Below, in pieces: positions 24,170 to 32,785 of a stretch of 64,000 nt of DNA. Position 1 is the first letter of the stretch. Each line of letters starts with the position of its first letter. The position numbers and the translations under genes were made by a program. The stretch is from Microbacterium sp. (GTDB lineage: Bacteria > Actinomycetota > Actinomycetes > Actinomycetales > Microbacteriaceae): positions 1-64,000 of the forward strand of contig JARBUN010000003.1 of the NCBI GenBank assembly GCA_029239635.1, given 5' to 3'. Under the pieces are notes generated by a model that did no database searches, had not been told where the DNA came from, and worked only from the letters and a program-made list of their open reading frames with translations.

Positions 24170-25531
24170 TCAGCGGCTCAGGCGCGACTGCACGTCGGTC
24201 TGGGCGGTGCTGAGCAGGGAGGGGATGTCGGCGTTCTGATCGGTCAGGACCGACTGCACGACGGTGTCGAGCGCGCCGTACACCTCTTGCGCGTTGTTGG
24301 CCGGCTCGGCGACGACGGGGATGGATGCCGAGGCGTCGAGGTACGGGGTGAAGTTCGCGCTCGGCACGTTGATGTACTGCTTGATCCAGTCGAAGTACGT
24401 GGAGTACTGGTCGCTGTTGACCACGGGAAGCCCCGGGAGGCCCGTGACGGAGCCGGCCTCGTTCGACGCCTTGGCGTCGTCGACGGCGGTGGTCTCGTCG
24501 AGGTAGCGCTGCAGGTAGAAGAACTTCACCCACTTCACGGCTGCGGCCTGCTGTTCGGCGGTCGCCTTGGGGTCGACGATCTGCACCGTGCCGCCGCCGA
24601 GGGTGCCCTCGGCGCTCTTGACCTGCGGCATCCCGCCGATCCCGAAGCTCTCGGCGGGCAGCTTCAGGTTCTGCACGATGTTGTAGTACGAGTCGCTCGC
24701 ACCGATGATCATGCCGATCTTGCCGGCGGCGAAGTCCTGACCCTGGGTCGGGATGTCGTACAGCGTGTTCTCGGGCATGGTGCCGTCCTTCCACCGCATG
24801 TCGCTGATCAGCTGCAGCGCCTGGGTGGAGGGCTTGTCGTCGAAGGTGGCTTTCGAGCCGTCCTCGTTCTCGACGGTGCCGCCGAACGAGTAGGTCATGC
24901 CGGAGAACTGCCATCCGCCGGTGTTCGCGGTGGTGAGGACGGAGAAGCCCGCGGCGCCCGTCGCGTCGTGGATCTTCTTGGCCGCGGCCCGCACCTCGTC
25001 CCACGTGGTGGGCGGGGAGTCGGGGTCCAGACCGGCCTTCGTGAACAGCTCCCGGTTGTAGACGAGACCGAACGAGTACGCGTTGGTGGGGATCGCGTAC
25101 GCGCGTCCCTCGCTGTTCTCGGCGAGCTTGAGCACCGTGGGGTTGAGGCTGTCGAGCAGACCCTCGTTCTTCAGGGCGTCGGTGAGGTCGGCGGCCTGCC
25201 CGCGCTTGATGAGGCCGGCGGGTTCGGTGAGCGGCACGCTCATGACCGTGGGCAGGCTGCCCCCGGCCGAGAGCGCCTGGAAGGTCGACGCGTCGTAGCT
25301 GGTCTCGACCGGCTCGAGCGTGATGTCGGGGTTGGCCTGCTCGAAGGCTTCGACACGCTTGTCGAAGTACGCGCGGTCTTCGGGGCGGTCGGCGCTGGGC
25401 CGGTCGCCGATCTGGATCGAGACCTTGCCGTCTGACGTTCCCGCGGACGGGGAACTGCAGCCCGCGAGGGCTGCGGCTGACAGGCCGCCGAGTGCGATCA
25501 CGGCGACGACGGAACGGACACGTTTCGTCAT
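24170..25531 (-). CDS. Extracellular solute-binding lipoprotein for carbohydrate uptake
   Basis: Family 1 sugar-binding protein of 453 residues, exported and lipidated: a signal peptide with basic start MTKRVRS and lipobox LAGC (Cys at about residue 24). The mature part has the usual SBP features (ADLTDAL, AYAIPTNAYSFGLVYN, FAAGKIGMIIG). It is the first gene of the nine-gene leftward operon. Its ATG at 25531 follows AAGGAG, and a TTGACG/TAGAAA promoter with a LacI operator lies upstream. The ligand is likely an oligosaccharide made by the GH and rhamnosidase encoded on the other arm. Confidence 0.92.
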   Translation of the reverse strand: MTKRVRSVVAVIALGGLSAAALAGCSSPSAGTSDGKVSIQIGDRPSADRPEDRAYFDKRVEAFEQANPDITLEPVETSYDASTFQALSAGGSLPTVMSVPLTEPAGLIKRGQAADLTDALKNEGLLDSLNPTVLKLAENSEGRAYAIPTNAYSFGLVYNRELFTKAGLDPDSPPTTWDEVRAAAKKIHDATGAAGFSVLTTANTGGWQFSGMTYSFGGTVENEDGSKATFDDKPSTQALQLISDMRWKDGTMPENTLYDIPTQGQDFAAGKIGMIIGASDSYYNIVQNLKLPAESFGIGGMPQVKSAEGTLGGGTVQIVDPKATAEQQAAAVKWVKFFYLQRYLDETTAVDDAKASNEAGSVTGLPGLPVVNSDQYSTYFDWIKQYINVPSANFTPYLDASASIPVVAEPANNAQEVYGALDTVVQSVLTDQNADIPSLLSTAQTDVQSRLSR

Positions 25532-25562
25532 TGAAACTCCTTGGCGAAGAGCGGAAGCAAGA

Positions 25563-25578
25563 GGGAAATCGCTTGCCC
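25563..25578. promoter_or_regulatory. LacI-type operator O1 of the binding-protein operon
   Basis: GGGAAATCGCTTGCCC matches the perfect palindrome at 25686 in 14 of 16 bases. It lies directly downstream of the minus-strand -10 box at 25584-25589, covering the expected transcription start, the classic position for repression. Confidence 0.75.
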
Positions 25579-25583
25579 TGAGA

Positions 25584-25612
25584 TTTCTAGCACCTCCTGG
25601 GTCGAGCGTCAA
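25584..25612 (-). promoter_or_regulatory. Promoter of the leftward sugar operon
   Basis: On the minus strand, TTGACG (25607-25612) and TAGAAA (25584-25589) are separated by exactly 17 bp. The operator O1 follows immediately. Confidence 0.65.
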
Positions 25613-25651
25613 AGCCAAATTTCCGTCGTTGATATTTCTGTGATCTCTCTG

Positions 25652-25680
25652 TTGACAGAACACGGAACGTCTCTCAAACT
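25652..25680 (+). promoter_or_regulatory. Promoter of the rightward glycosidase genes
   Basis: TTGACA (25652-25657), a 17-bp spacer and CAAACT (25675-25680). The -35 is consensus and the -10 is weak. The operator O2 starts 5 nt downstream. Confidence 0.55.
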
Positions 25681-25685
25681 ACTGA

Positions 25686-25701
25686 GGGCAAGCGCTTGCC
25701 C
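25686..25701. promoter_or_regulatory. LacI-type operator O2, perfect palindrome
   Basis: GGGCAAGCGCTTGCCC is a 16-bp perfect palindrome with the AAGCGCTT centre typical of LacI-family operators. It lies between the promoter and the start of the glycoside hydrolase gene. Confidence 0.85.
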
Positions 25702-25732
25702 TATTCCGAATCCGCTCAACGAGGAGAAATTC

Positions 25733-28684
25733 GTGTCCCTCCCCCTCAGATCCCGGTCCCGGCGTGCCTGTGCGGCGGCCGCCGTCCCGGTCGTCCTGCT
25801 GACCGTCGCCCTCGCGGCCCCGGTGTCCCCGGCCGCCGCGGCCGCCCCCGCCGTCTCCCTGACCCCGGTCGTCACGGGCAACCTCTTCACCGTCGGCGAC
25901 ACGCCCCGCGTCGACTACCGCACGGATGCGTCCGAGCTGTCGTGGCGCGTGTCCGACCCGTCCGGCGCCGTCGTGGCCGAGGGCGACGAGTCGGCGGACG
26001 GCACCCTCGACCTGCCCACGACCGCACTCGGTTGGTACCGGCTCGTCGTCTCGGTCGACGGGGGAGCCGCCAGCGCCGAGACGAGCTTCGCCGTGCTCTC
26101 GGACCGGGATGCCGCGGCCTCGGCGACCGGACGGTTCGGCGCGGCGACGCACTACGGCCAGTCCTGGAGCACCGACTCGCTCCCCACGCTCGCGACGGGC
26201 GGGTTCGCGCAGCTGCGCGACGAGGTCTACTGGAGCGAGGTCGAGACGCAGAAGGGCGTCTACGACTGGGCGCGTCCCCGGGCGGAGTTCCTCGATGCGG
26301 CACGCGACGCGGGCGTGCGCCCGCTGCTCCTCGCGGGCTACGGCAACCCCCTGTACGACGGGGGCGACGGTCCTGTCAGCGACGAGGCCGTCTCCGCCTA
26401 CGCCGCGTATGCCGCCGCGATGGCGACGGAGTTCGGCGACCAGGCGACCGGCATCGAGCTGTGGAACGAGTGGGATCTGGGTCTGGGCGGCAACACCCAC
26501 ACCTCGCCCGAGGACTACGTGAACCTGCTCGCCACGGCATCCCCCGCCGTGAAGGCCGCCGCTCCCGACCTGCCGGTCATCGGTCCCGCCGTGGCGAACC
26601 TGAACACCGACTGGCTCGAGCAGACCTTCCGGCTCGGAGCCCTGCAGTACGTCGACGGTGTGGTGCTGCACCCGTACAGCTACCCCGTCTCGGCCGACGC
26701 CCTGGATGAGACCCTCACCCGGGTCGACGCCCTCGTGCGCAAATACAACGGCGGCGTGAGCAAGCCCCTGTGGATCACGGAGCACGGGTGGCCCACCGGC
26801 ACGAACGCGCGCGCGGTGTCGGAGCGCGAGCAGGCGGCGAACATCGCGCGGTCCGCCGTCATCTCCGCCGCGCACGACGCGGCGCGCTACTACGTCTACG
26901 ACCTCGTCTCCGACGGCACCGACCCCGCCGAGACGGAGCAGAACTTCGGCCTTCTGCGCGCAGCCGACGACTCCCGCGGCGCATACACGCCGAAGCCGGC
27001 GTTCGTCGCCTACTCGACCGCGGCGGCGCAGCTGGCCGGGGCGACCCCCGCCGGCCGTGACGACACGGTCGACGGCGTCCGGCAGTTCCTCTTCGACACC
27101 GCGGACGGTCCGCTGCGCGTGCTCTGGTCGGACGCCCCGCGGACGCTCCGCCTGAACACGGACACGGCCGTCGCGGTGACCGACGCGTACGGTCACACCG
27201 ACACCCTCGACGGCTCGGGCGGCGACGTCTTCGTGAGCGTCGACGACGATCCTCTCTTCGTGCGCGGACCCGTGACGGGCGCGGCCGCATCCGAGACCGG
27301 GCTCCGGTTGGACGCGGGAGTCGTGGGGGCCGACGTCACCGGCCAGTGGAGCATCGCGGGGCGATCGGACGGGGCGTCGTCGCAATGGCGGCTGACGCTG
27401 CCGGACGGCCGCGCGTTCACCCAGTCCACCGCCGGGTCCGAGACCGCCACGGTCGCCGTCACCGCCCCCGAGCCCCGTGAGACGGGAACGTACGAGACGG
27501 TGGCGCACGTGTACGAGGGAGACCGCGCGGCCGGGGTCCTCCGGGCCTCCGCCCAGATCGCGGAGCCGGTCACCCTCACGGGCACCCAGGCGATCTCGGC
27601 CGACGGTGACGACGTGCTGCGGCTGCGCCTCGCGAACGCCTCCGCGCGCGACCTCCCGCTGACGGGGCTGTCGTACACCCTCGCCGGGGCCGCGGCGGAG
27701 GTGGAGGTGCCCGCCACCCTTCCCGCCTCGGATGCCGTGAGCGTCGACCTTCCTCTCTCCGATCTCACCGAGCGCCAGGCGTTCTCGGCCGAGGCCGTGG
27801 TCGACGGCACGACGGTGCGAGCCGAGGGGGCGGTGGCGCCCCTTGTCGTCGCCGACGCCTTCGGGGCGGCGAAACGCGGCATCGCCGTGGACGGCACCCT
27901 CGACGCCCTCGACGACCTCACCCCCGCACCCTTCGAGCCGGAGGGGACGATCACGCCGCCGACCGCCGAGGACCAGTCGGCGCGCGCCTGGCTCACCTGG
28001 GACGACGACGCCCTCTTCCTCTCGGCCGACGTCGTCGACGACGTGCACGACCAGCCCGCGACGGGGGCGGACATCTGGCAGGGGGACTCCGTGCAGTTCA
28101 CCGTGGCCGGAGGCGCGCCGGGCGCCGCGAGCGTGTGGCACGAGTTCGGGGTCGCTCTCACCCCGGAGGGGCCGCAGCTGTACCGGTGGCTGTCGGTCGG
28201 GCAGGGTGCCGGGACCGTGCCGGGTGCCCAGGTCGCCGTCTCGCGTGACGAGGACACCCACCACACCGTGTACGAGGTGTCCGTGCCGTGGAGCGCCCTC
28301 GCGGGCGTCGATCGGGACGCGGCCCTGCTGTCGAGCGCGATCATCGTGAACGAGGCCGACGGTGACGGCCGCGACGGCTACCTCGCGTGGGGTGGCGGGA
28401 TCGCCGCCGAGAAGGATTCGGCGCAGTTCCACGCCGTCCGGCTGCTCGCCGCGCCCGACCCGGCGCCCGGTGAGGGCGGGGGCACGCCCGATGGCGGCGG
28501 GAGCGCACCCGTCGCGCCGACACCCGGTCTCGAGGCGGAGGGCACCGACAGCCCGGATGCCGCCCCGACCGCGCTCGCCCGCACGGGCACACCGTCGGTC
28601 GTCGGCATCCTGTTCCCCGCTCTCGCCGCCCTCGTGCTCGGTGCGGGTGCCCTTCTCCTCCGTCGCCGCCCGGCCCGACGCTGA
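25733..28684 (+). CDS. Wall-anchored clan GH-A glycoside hydrolase with CBM9-like domain
   Basis: Secreted protein of 983 residues. The GTG at 25733 follows GAGGAG by 6 nt, which decides the start. After a signal peptide (residues about 1-35), a small beta domain leads to a TIM barrel of GH39/GH5-like type. Acid/base Glu246 is in IELWNEWD and nucleophile Glu350 in LWITEHGW. Beta-sandwich regions follow, then a CBM9-like module at about 710-900 (DIWQGDSVQFTV). The end carries LARTG (residues 948-952), a hydrophobic helix and a basic tail, a sorting signal for a class E-type sortase. It is likely to cut a plant or microbial polysaccharide at the cell surface. The exact GH family is not certain. 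Confidence 0.85.
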   Translation: MSLPLRSRSRRACAAAAVPVVLLTVALAAPVSPAAAAAPAVSLTPVVTGNLFTVGDTPRVDYRTDASELSWRVSDPSGAVVAEGDESADGTLDLPTTALGWYRLVVSVDGGAASAETSFAVLSDRDAAASATGRFGAATHYGQSWSTDSLPTLATGGFAQLRDEVYWSEVETQKGVYDWARPRAEFLDAARDAGVRPLLLAGYGNPLYDGGDGPVSDEAVSAYAAYAAAMATEFGDQATGIELWNEWDLGLGGNTHTSPEDYVNLLATASPAVKAAAPDLPVIGPAVANLNTDWLEQTFRLGALQYVDGVVLHPYSYPVSADALDETLTRVDALVRKYNGGVSKPLWITEHGWPTGTNARAVSEREQAANIARSAVISAAHDAARYYVYDLVSDGTDPAETEQNFGLLRAADDSRGAYTPKPAFVAYSTAAAQLAGATPAGRDDTVDGVRQFLFDTADGPLRVLWSDAPRTLRLNTDTAVAVTDAYGHTDTLDGSGGDVFVSVDDDPLFVRGPVTGAAASETGLRLDAGVVGADVTGQWSIAGRSDGASSQWRLTLPDGRAFTQSTAGSETATVAVTAPEPRETGTYETVAHVYEGDRAAGVLRASAQIAEPVTLTGTQAISADGDDVLRLRLANASARDLPLTGLSYTLAGAAAEVEVPATLPASDAVSVDLPLSDLTERQAFSAEAVVDGTTVRAEGAVAPLVVADAFGAAKRGIAVDGTLDALDDLTPAPFEPEGTITPPTAEDQSARAWLTWDDDALFLSADVVDDVHDQPATGADIWQGDSVQFTVAGGAPGAASVWHEFGVALTPEGPQLYRWLSVGQGAGTVPGAQVAVSRDEDTHHTVYEVSVPWSALAGVDRDAALLSSAIIVNEADGDGRDGYLAWGGGIAAEKDSAQFHAVRLLAAPDPAPGEGGGTPDGGGSAPVAPTPGLEAEGTDSPDAAPTALARTGTPSVVGILFPALAALVLGAGALLLRRRPARR

Positions 28685-28735
28685 CCATGACCCGGTGCCG
28701 CTCTCCGCGGCGGCACCGGGTCTCGAAAGGACCAC

Positions 28736-31507
28736 ATGAGGGACTCCTCCCGCGTCGCGGAACTGCGCGTCGGACGCCGCCGCGACCTCAGCGTCGCCAG
28801 CGACCCCCGACCCCCGGTGTCGTGGCTCGTCGACGCCCCCGCGGGGTGGACGGCGACCCGGGGCGAGATGCGTCTCGACGACGGCGAACCGGTCGCGGTG
28901 CCACCGAGCGGCGTGCTCGTTCCGTGGCCGTTCGTCGATCTCTCCGCGGGCGCACGGCACGACCTGTCCGTGCGCGTGGCCGGGCCGGACGGCCGATGGA
29001 TGCCGTGGAGCCGGCCGATCACCGTCGAAACGGTCTTCTTGCCCGGCGAGTGGACCGCTCCGCTGCTCGGGATCGCCGGTCCCGACGGGGAAGCCGCCCC
29101 GTTCGCTCTGCGGCGCGAGATCGAGGTCGGCGCGACCGCGGTGTCGGCGCGCCTGTGGGTGGCGGCGCACGGGGTCTTCGACGCCGCTCTCGACGGCATC
29201 CCCGTCGACGATTCGGTGCTGGCGCCGGGATGGACCTCGTATCAGTACCGCCTCCCGCTCGTGTCGGTCGACGTCTCCCCGCTCCTGCGCCCGGGCTCCA
29301 CGCAGGTGCTCTCGCTGCGGGTCGCCGGCGGATGGTTCACCGAGCGGTACGGCTTCGGCGCCACGGCCACTCGCTTCTACGGGGATCAGGCCGCGGCCGG
29401 TGCCGTGCTGCGCGTGACGCACCGCGACGGACGCGTCGAGGAGATCGGTCCCGACGAGCGGTGGCGGTCGAACCGTCGCACCGAGATCGTGACGAGCGGG
29501 CTGTACGCGGGCGAGCGCGTGGACTTCCGCCGCGAACAGAGGGGATGGCGGATGCCGGGATTCGACGCCGGGTCCTGGGAGACGCCCCTGCGGACGTCCC
29601 CGTCGAGCGCGCCGACGGTGATCGATGTCGAGCCGGTCCGGTGCGTGCGCACCATCCGGCGGATGCGCGAGCTGGCGGCATCCCGTCCCGGTGTCGTCCT
29701 GCTCGACGTCGGCGAGAACGTCGTCGGTCGCGTACGTTTCGTCGCCGACGGTGCGGCCGGGACCGTCGTGACCGTGCGGCACGCCGAGCTGCTCGAGGAC
29801 GGCGGGCTGTGTGTCCGCCCTCTGCGCGCCGCCGCGGCCACCGACACGTTCGTCCTCGACGGCGCGGGGGAGCGTTCGTGCGAGCCGGCCTTCACCTTCC
29901 ACGGCTTCCGCTACGTCGAGATCGACGGCGGTCGGGTCGACCCGACGCGCGTGGAGGTCGAGGTGCTGCGGACCGACGTCCGGCGCACGGGGTGGTTCTC
30001 GTGCTCCGACGAGCGGCTGAACCGGCTGCACGCGAACGTCGTCCGCAGCTTCGAGGGGAATGCTCTCGCTCTGCCGACGGACTGCCCGCAGCGCGACGAG
30101 CGACTGGGCTGGACGGGCGACGCGCAGGTGTTCGCCCCGACCGCCGCGACCCTGTTCGACACGGACGCGTTCTTCTCCTCGTGGTTGCGCGATCTGCGCG
30201 CGGAGCAGGCGGACCGCGACGGGCGGGTCCCGACCGTCGTCCCCGACCCCCTCGGCACCCTCGGCGACGTCGCGGCCGCGGGGTGGGGCGACGCGGTGAC
30301 GATCATCCCCGACGTCCTCGCGCGACGGTACGGGGACAGGGCCACCGCGGTCGAGATGCTGCCCGCGATGCGGGCATGGGTCGACGCGGTCGCCGACGCG
30401 GCCGGGCCGGGGCGTCTCTGGGAGACCGGGTTCCAGTACGGCGACTGGCTGGACCCGACCGTCACGCGCCCCGACAAGGCGAAAGCCGATCCGGGGCTGG
30501 TGGCGACGGCGTATCTCTTCCGCTCGGCGGACCTCGTCGCGCGCCTCGACGACGGCGCCGACGCGGACCGCTACGCCGCACTCGCTCGGGAGGTCGGCGA
30601 GGCCTTCCGCGCCGCGTACCTGACGCCCGCCGGACGTCTCGCCTCCGACGCCCCGAGTGCCTATGCTCTCGCTCTCGCGTTCGGTCTCGTGCCCGAGGCC
30701 CAGCGCACGGCCGCCGCCGACCGCCTCGCGTTCCTCCTGCGCGCCGGTGGCTACCGCATGGCGACGGGCTTCCTCGGTACCCCGGTGGTCCTCGACGCTC
30801 TCCTCGACCACGGTCACGAGGCCGCGGCCGAGAGCCTCCTCCTGCAGACGATGTGCCCGTCATGGCTCTACCCCCTCTCGATGGGGGCGACCACGATGTG
30901 GGAGAGGTGGGATGCCATCCGGCCCGACGGCACCCTGCACCCCTCGGGCATGACCTCGCTGAACCACTACGCGCTCGGCGCCGTGGGCGACGTGCTGCAC
31001 CGTCGGGTGGCCGGGCTGTCGATCGAAGGGGCGACGATCCAGGTCCGCCCGTGGTTCGTGGAAGCCCTGACCTGGGCGGAGGCAGCGCACGACACCCCGT
31101 TCGGGCGGGCGCGTGTGCGGTGGCAGCGCTCGGGCGAGACGATCGCGGTGACGACCACGATTCCGCACGGGGTCAGCGCGCGCGTCGACCTGGGCGATCG
31201 TGCACCTTTCGAGGTGGCATCCGGGGTCCACCGGTGGATGGTCGACGCGCCGCTCGCCCCGTCGCGCCGTGCGGTGGACGTCGACAGCGATCTCGCGATC
31301 ATCGCCGACACCCCGGGCGCGTGCGCCGCGGTCTCGCGCGCGATCGGGGCGCACTCGACCGAGATGCAGGTCGAGTTCGACGCCTACGTCCGGTGGGTGC
31401 CGGGACGGCGGCTGCGCGACGAGCTCGCGGCGGTCTCGGCCCCGCCCGAGGTGGTCGCCGATGTCAAGGGCGCGCTGAGCGCGGTCTCGTCGAGACCCCT
31501 CGGTTAG
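28736..31507 (+). CDS. Alpha-L-rhamnosidase, GH78
   Basis: GH78 enzyme of 923 residues that removes terminal alpha-L-rhamnose. There is no signal peptide, so it acts on imported oligosaccharides. The N-terminal beta domains (Bac_rhamnosid_N: VSARLWVAAHGVFDAALDG) are followed by the (alpha/alpha)6 barrel. The catalytic region is DCPQRDERLGWTGDAQVF with acidic residues, with TTMWERWD further on. The C-terminal beta domain includes TPFGRARVRW. The start is the ATG at 28736, with AAAGGA upstream, 51 nt after the wall-anchored GH, so the two are probably co-transcribed under O2. Confidence 0.92.
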   Translation: MRDSSRVAELRVGRRRDLSVASDPRPPVSWLVDAPAGWTATRGEMRLDDGEPVAVPPSGVLVPWPFVDLSAGARHDLSVRVAGPDGRWMPWSRPITVETVFLPGEWTAPLLGIAGPDGEAAPFALRREIEVGATAVSARLWVAAHGVFDAALDGIPVDDSVLAPGWTSYQYRLPLVSVDVSPLLRPGSTQVLSLRVAGGWFTERYGFGATATRFYGDQAAAGAVLRVTHRDGRVEEIGPDERWRSNRRTEIVTSGLYAGERVDFRREQRGWRMPGFDAGSWETPLRTSPSSAPTVIDVEPVRCVRTIRRMRELAASRPGVVLLDVGENVVGRVRFVADGAAGTVVTVRHAELLEDGGLCVRPLRAAAATDTFVLDGAGERSCEPAFTFHGFRYVEIDGGRVDPTRVEVEVLRTDVRRTGWFSCSDERLNRLHANVVRSFEGNALALPTDCPQRDERLGWTGDAQVFAPTAATLFDTDAFFSSWLRDLRAEQADRDGRVPTVVPDPLGTLGDVAAAGWGDAVTIIPDVLARRYGDRATAVEMLPAMRAWVDAVADAAGPGRLWETGFQYGDWLDPTVTRPDKAKADPGLVATAYLFRSADLVARLDDGADADRYAALAREVGEAFRAAYLTPAGRLASDAPSAYALALAFGLVPEAQRTAAADRLAFLLRAGGYRMATGFLGTPVVLDALLDHGHEAAAESLLLQTMCPSWLYPLSMGATTMWERWDAIRPDGTLHPSGMTSLNHYALGAVGDVLHRRVAGLSIEGATIQVRPWFVEALTWAEAAHDTPFGRARVRWQRSGETIAVTTTIPHGVSARVDLGDRAPFEVASGVHRWMVDAPLAPSRRAVDVDSDLAIIADTPGACAAVSRAIGAHSTEMQVEFDAYVRWVPGRRLRDELAAVSAPPEVVADVKGALSAVSSRPLG

Positions 31508-31551
31508 GGTCGGGCTGTCGCGTTCATCGCGCGGCAGGGAAGGGGGCTCCG

Positions 31552-32286
31552 ATGGAAACGCCGGCTGCGTGGTACGTCCAGGGGGAGGGGCTGCGCTGGT
31601 GGGACGGCGCCCGCTGGACCGGCATGCGCGTGAAGGACGGGCGACCGGGGGTGGACTGGATCACGGCGGACCGCCCGACCCCTCTCTTCGTCTCGAGCGC
31701 GCTGTTCTTCGTCGCCGGGGCGATTTACCTCTTCCTCGTCGGGTTCAACCCCTTCTACCTCGTGATGGCTTCGCTCTTCCTGGCGCTGAGCTTCTTCTGG
31801 CTCTTCGGGGCCCTGCACGTGCGACGGGTGCTGCGGTTGCCCGTGCCCACGACCGCGCCCGTCGTCCTGGACATCCTCCGGCCGCTTCCCGGCGAGCAGG
31901 AGGGGCCGGGCGCCGGCTGGTTCCCGGTGTCTTCGACCGTGGGCCGCTGGTGGACGGGGACCCGCTGGTCGCAGTACACGTGGACCCGATTCGGCATCCG
32001 CCCGACCTTCCACGGGGCGCGGGCGTTCCGCACCCTGCTCTGGATCGCGGGGGGTGTGAGCGGGCTCGGTGCTGTGGTGGTCATCGCGGGGATCGTCGTC
32101 GTGGCCCTGGCGATCGAGGCGATGGCGACCGGCATCGGGGTCATCATGATCGTCCTCGGAGCGATCCTGCTTCTCCTTGGGGTGCTGATGTTCGCGCTCT
32201 CCCCGATCTCCCGGCGCCCCCTCGTCATCCCGTCGACGCCATCCGCCCCCGTCCCGCCCGCGGGGGGCAGCGTCCCGTCGCGGTGA
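31552..32286 (+). CDS. DUF2510 membrane protein
   Basis: Protein of 244 residues with two DUF2510-like tryptophan motifs, WYVQGEGLRWWDGARWT at the N-terminus and GWFPVSSTVGRWWTGTRW in the middle. There are two pairs of membrane helices (about 45-90 and 160-215) and a Pro/Ser-rich tail. The family is common in actinobacteria and has no defined function. The ATG at 31552 follows an AGGGAAGGGGG run. It lies 44 nt after the rhamnosidase but shows no functional link to it. An 18-bp palindrome (CGGTGACCG and complement) overlaps the stop codon. Confidence 0.8.
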   Translation: METPAAWYVQGEGLRWWDGARWTGMRVKDGRPGVDWITADRPTPLFVSSALFFVAGAIYLFLVGFNPFYLVMASLFLALSFFWLFGALHVRRVLRLPVPTTAPVVLDILRPLPGEQEGPGAGWFPVSSTVGRWWTGTRWSQYTWTRFGIRPTFHGARAFRTLLWIAGGVSGLGAVVVIAGIVVVALAIEAMATGIGVIMIVLGAILLLLGVLMFALSPISRRPLVIPSTPSAPVPPAGGSVPSR

Positions 32287-32363
32287 CCGCGGTCACCGCG
32301 CATCCTGAACACCTCGATCGACGGCCTCGGCGGGCGAGATGCCCGCGACGGTCGCCGACCTCG

Positions 32364-32615
32364 TCAGCGCGGCTTCGTCACCTGGTAGACGGACGGATCG
32401 AGGGGCGACAGGCCGTCGAGCGGAGGCTGACGCACGAGCTCGAGGATCGGGCGGAACGGCTCGCCGTTCCCCGCGTTGAAGGCACGGATGCTGGCGGTCA
32501 GATGCTCGCGGGAAGTGACGTTGCGCCAGGCGAGTCGACGGCCCGACACTCGCGCGACCTGGTCGAGGAAGGCTCTCTGTGTCCGACCGTTGCCTTCGCG
32601 GAAGGGGTGGATGTA
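32364..32615 (-). pseudogene. C-terminal half of a fic toxin gene, cut off by the mobile island
   Basis: This frame encodes YIHPFREGNGRTQRAFLDQVAR and about 65 further residues to the natural end (SVYQVTKPR). It therefore carries the whole Fic active-site motif HPFxxGNGR, but not the N-terminal helices needed for the fold. The matching N-terminal half is at 43229-43687 on the same strand, ending DLLEKMN just where this half begins. The reading frame continues upstream to 32747 but that extension (LLTIGTHHQARHGRG) is island sequence without Fic character. A truncated product could be made from it but would not fold as Fic. Confidence 0.85.
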
Positions 32616-32757
32616 GCTGCCGCGACCATGGCGGGCCTGGTGATGCGTGCCGATGGTCAGCAATCCCGGGCCAAGGATGCGTTTGAGAGACGCAAAGGGT
32701 CTTCCGATCCACTCGGGACGGGCGATTTGAAGCGGTTCATGTCGCATCTATTGCAAT

Positions 32758-32780
32758 AATGTTGCAGCTACTGCAACATT
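32758..32780. promoter_or_regulatory. Inverted repeat at the integrase start
   Basis: Perfect 10-bp arms AATGTTGCAG and CTGCAACATT around CTA lie 5 bp before the integrase GTG, inside an AT-rich stretch with another TTGCAAT. It may be an integrase or XRE binding site or the core promoter/operator of the recombination genes. Confidence 0.55.
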
Positions 32781-32785
32781 AGGAT

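Noticed and set aside
25679..30817. A 1712-codon open frame on the minus strand across the glycoside hydrolase and rhamnosidase genes
   Set aside because: Its composition (Arg, Gly, Val, His-rich, no domains) is that of antisense of high-GC coding DNA; the plus-strand frames carry complete GH domains, signal peptide and sorting signal.
28687..31551. Upstream extension of the DUF2510 gene in the same frame through the rhamnosidase
   Set aside because: The extension is Arg/Gly-rich shadow sequence; the gene has its own ribosome site and ATG at 31552.
32364..32747. A complete small Fic protein of 127 residues
   Set aside because: The first 44 residues have no Fic character and the N-terminal helices required for the fold are at 43.2-43.7 kb; it is the back half of a split gene.
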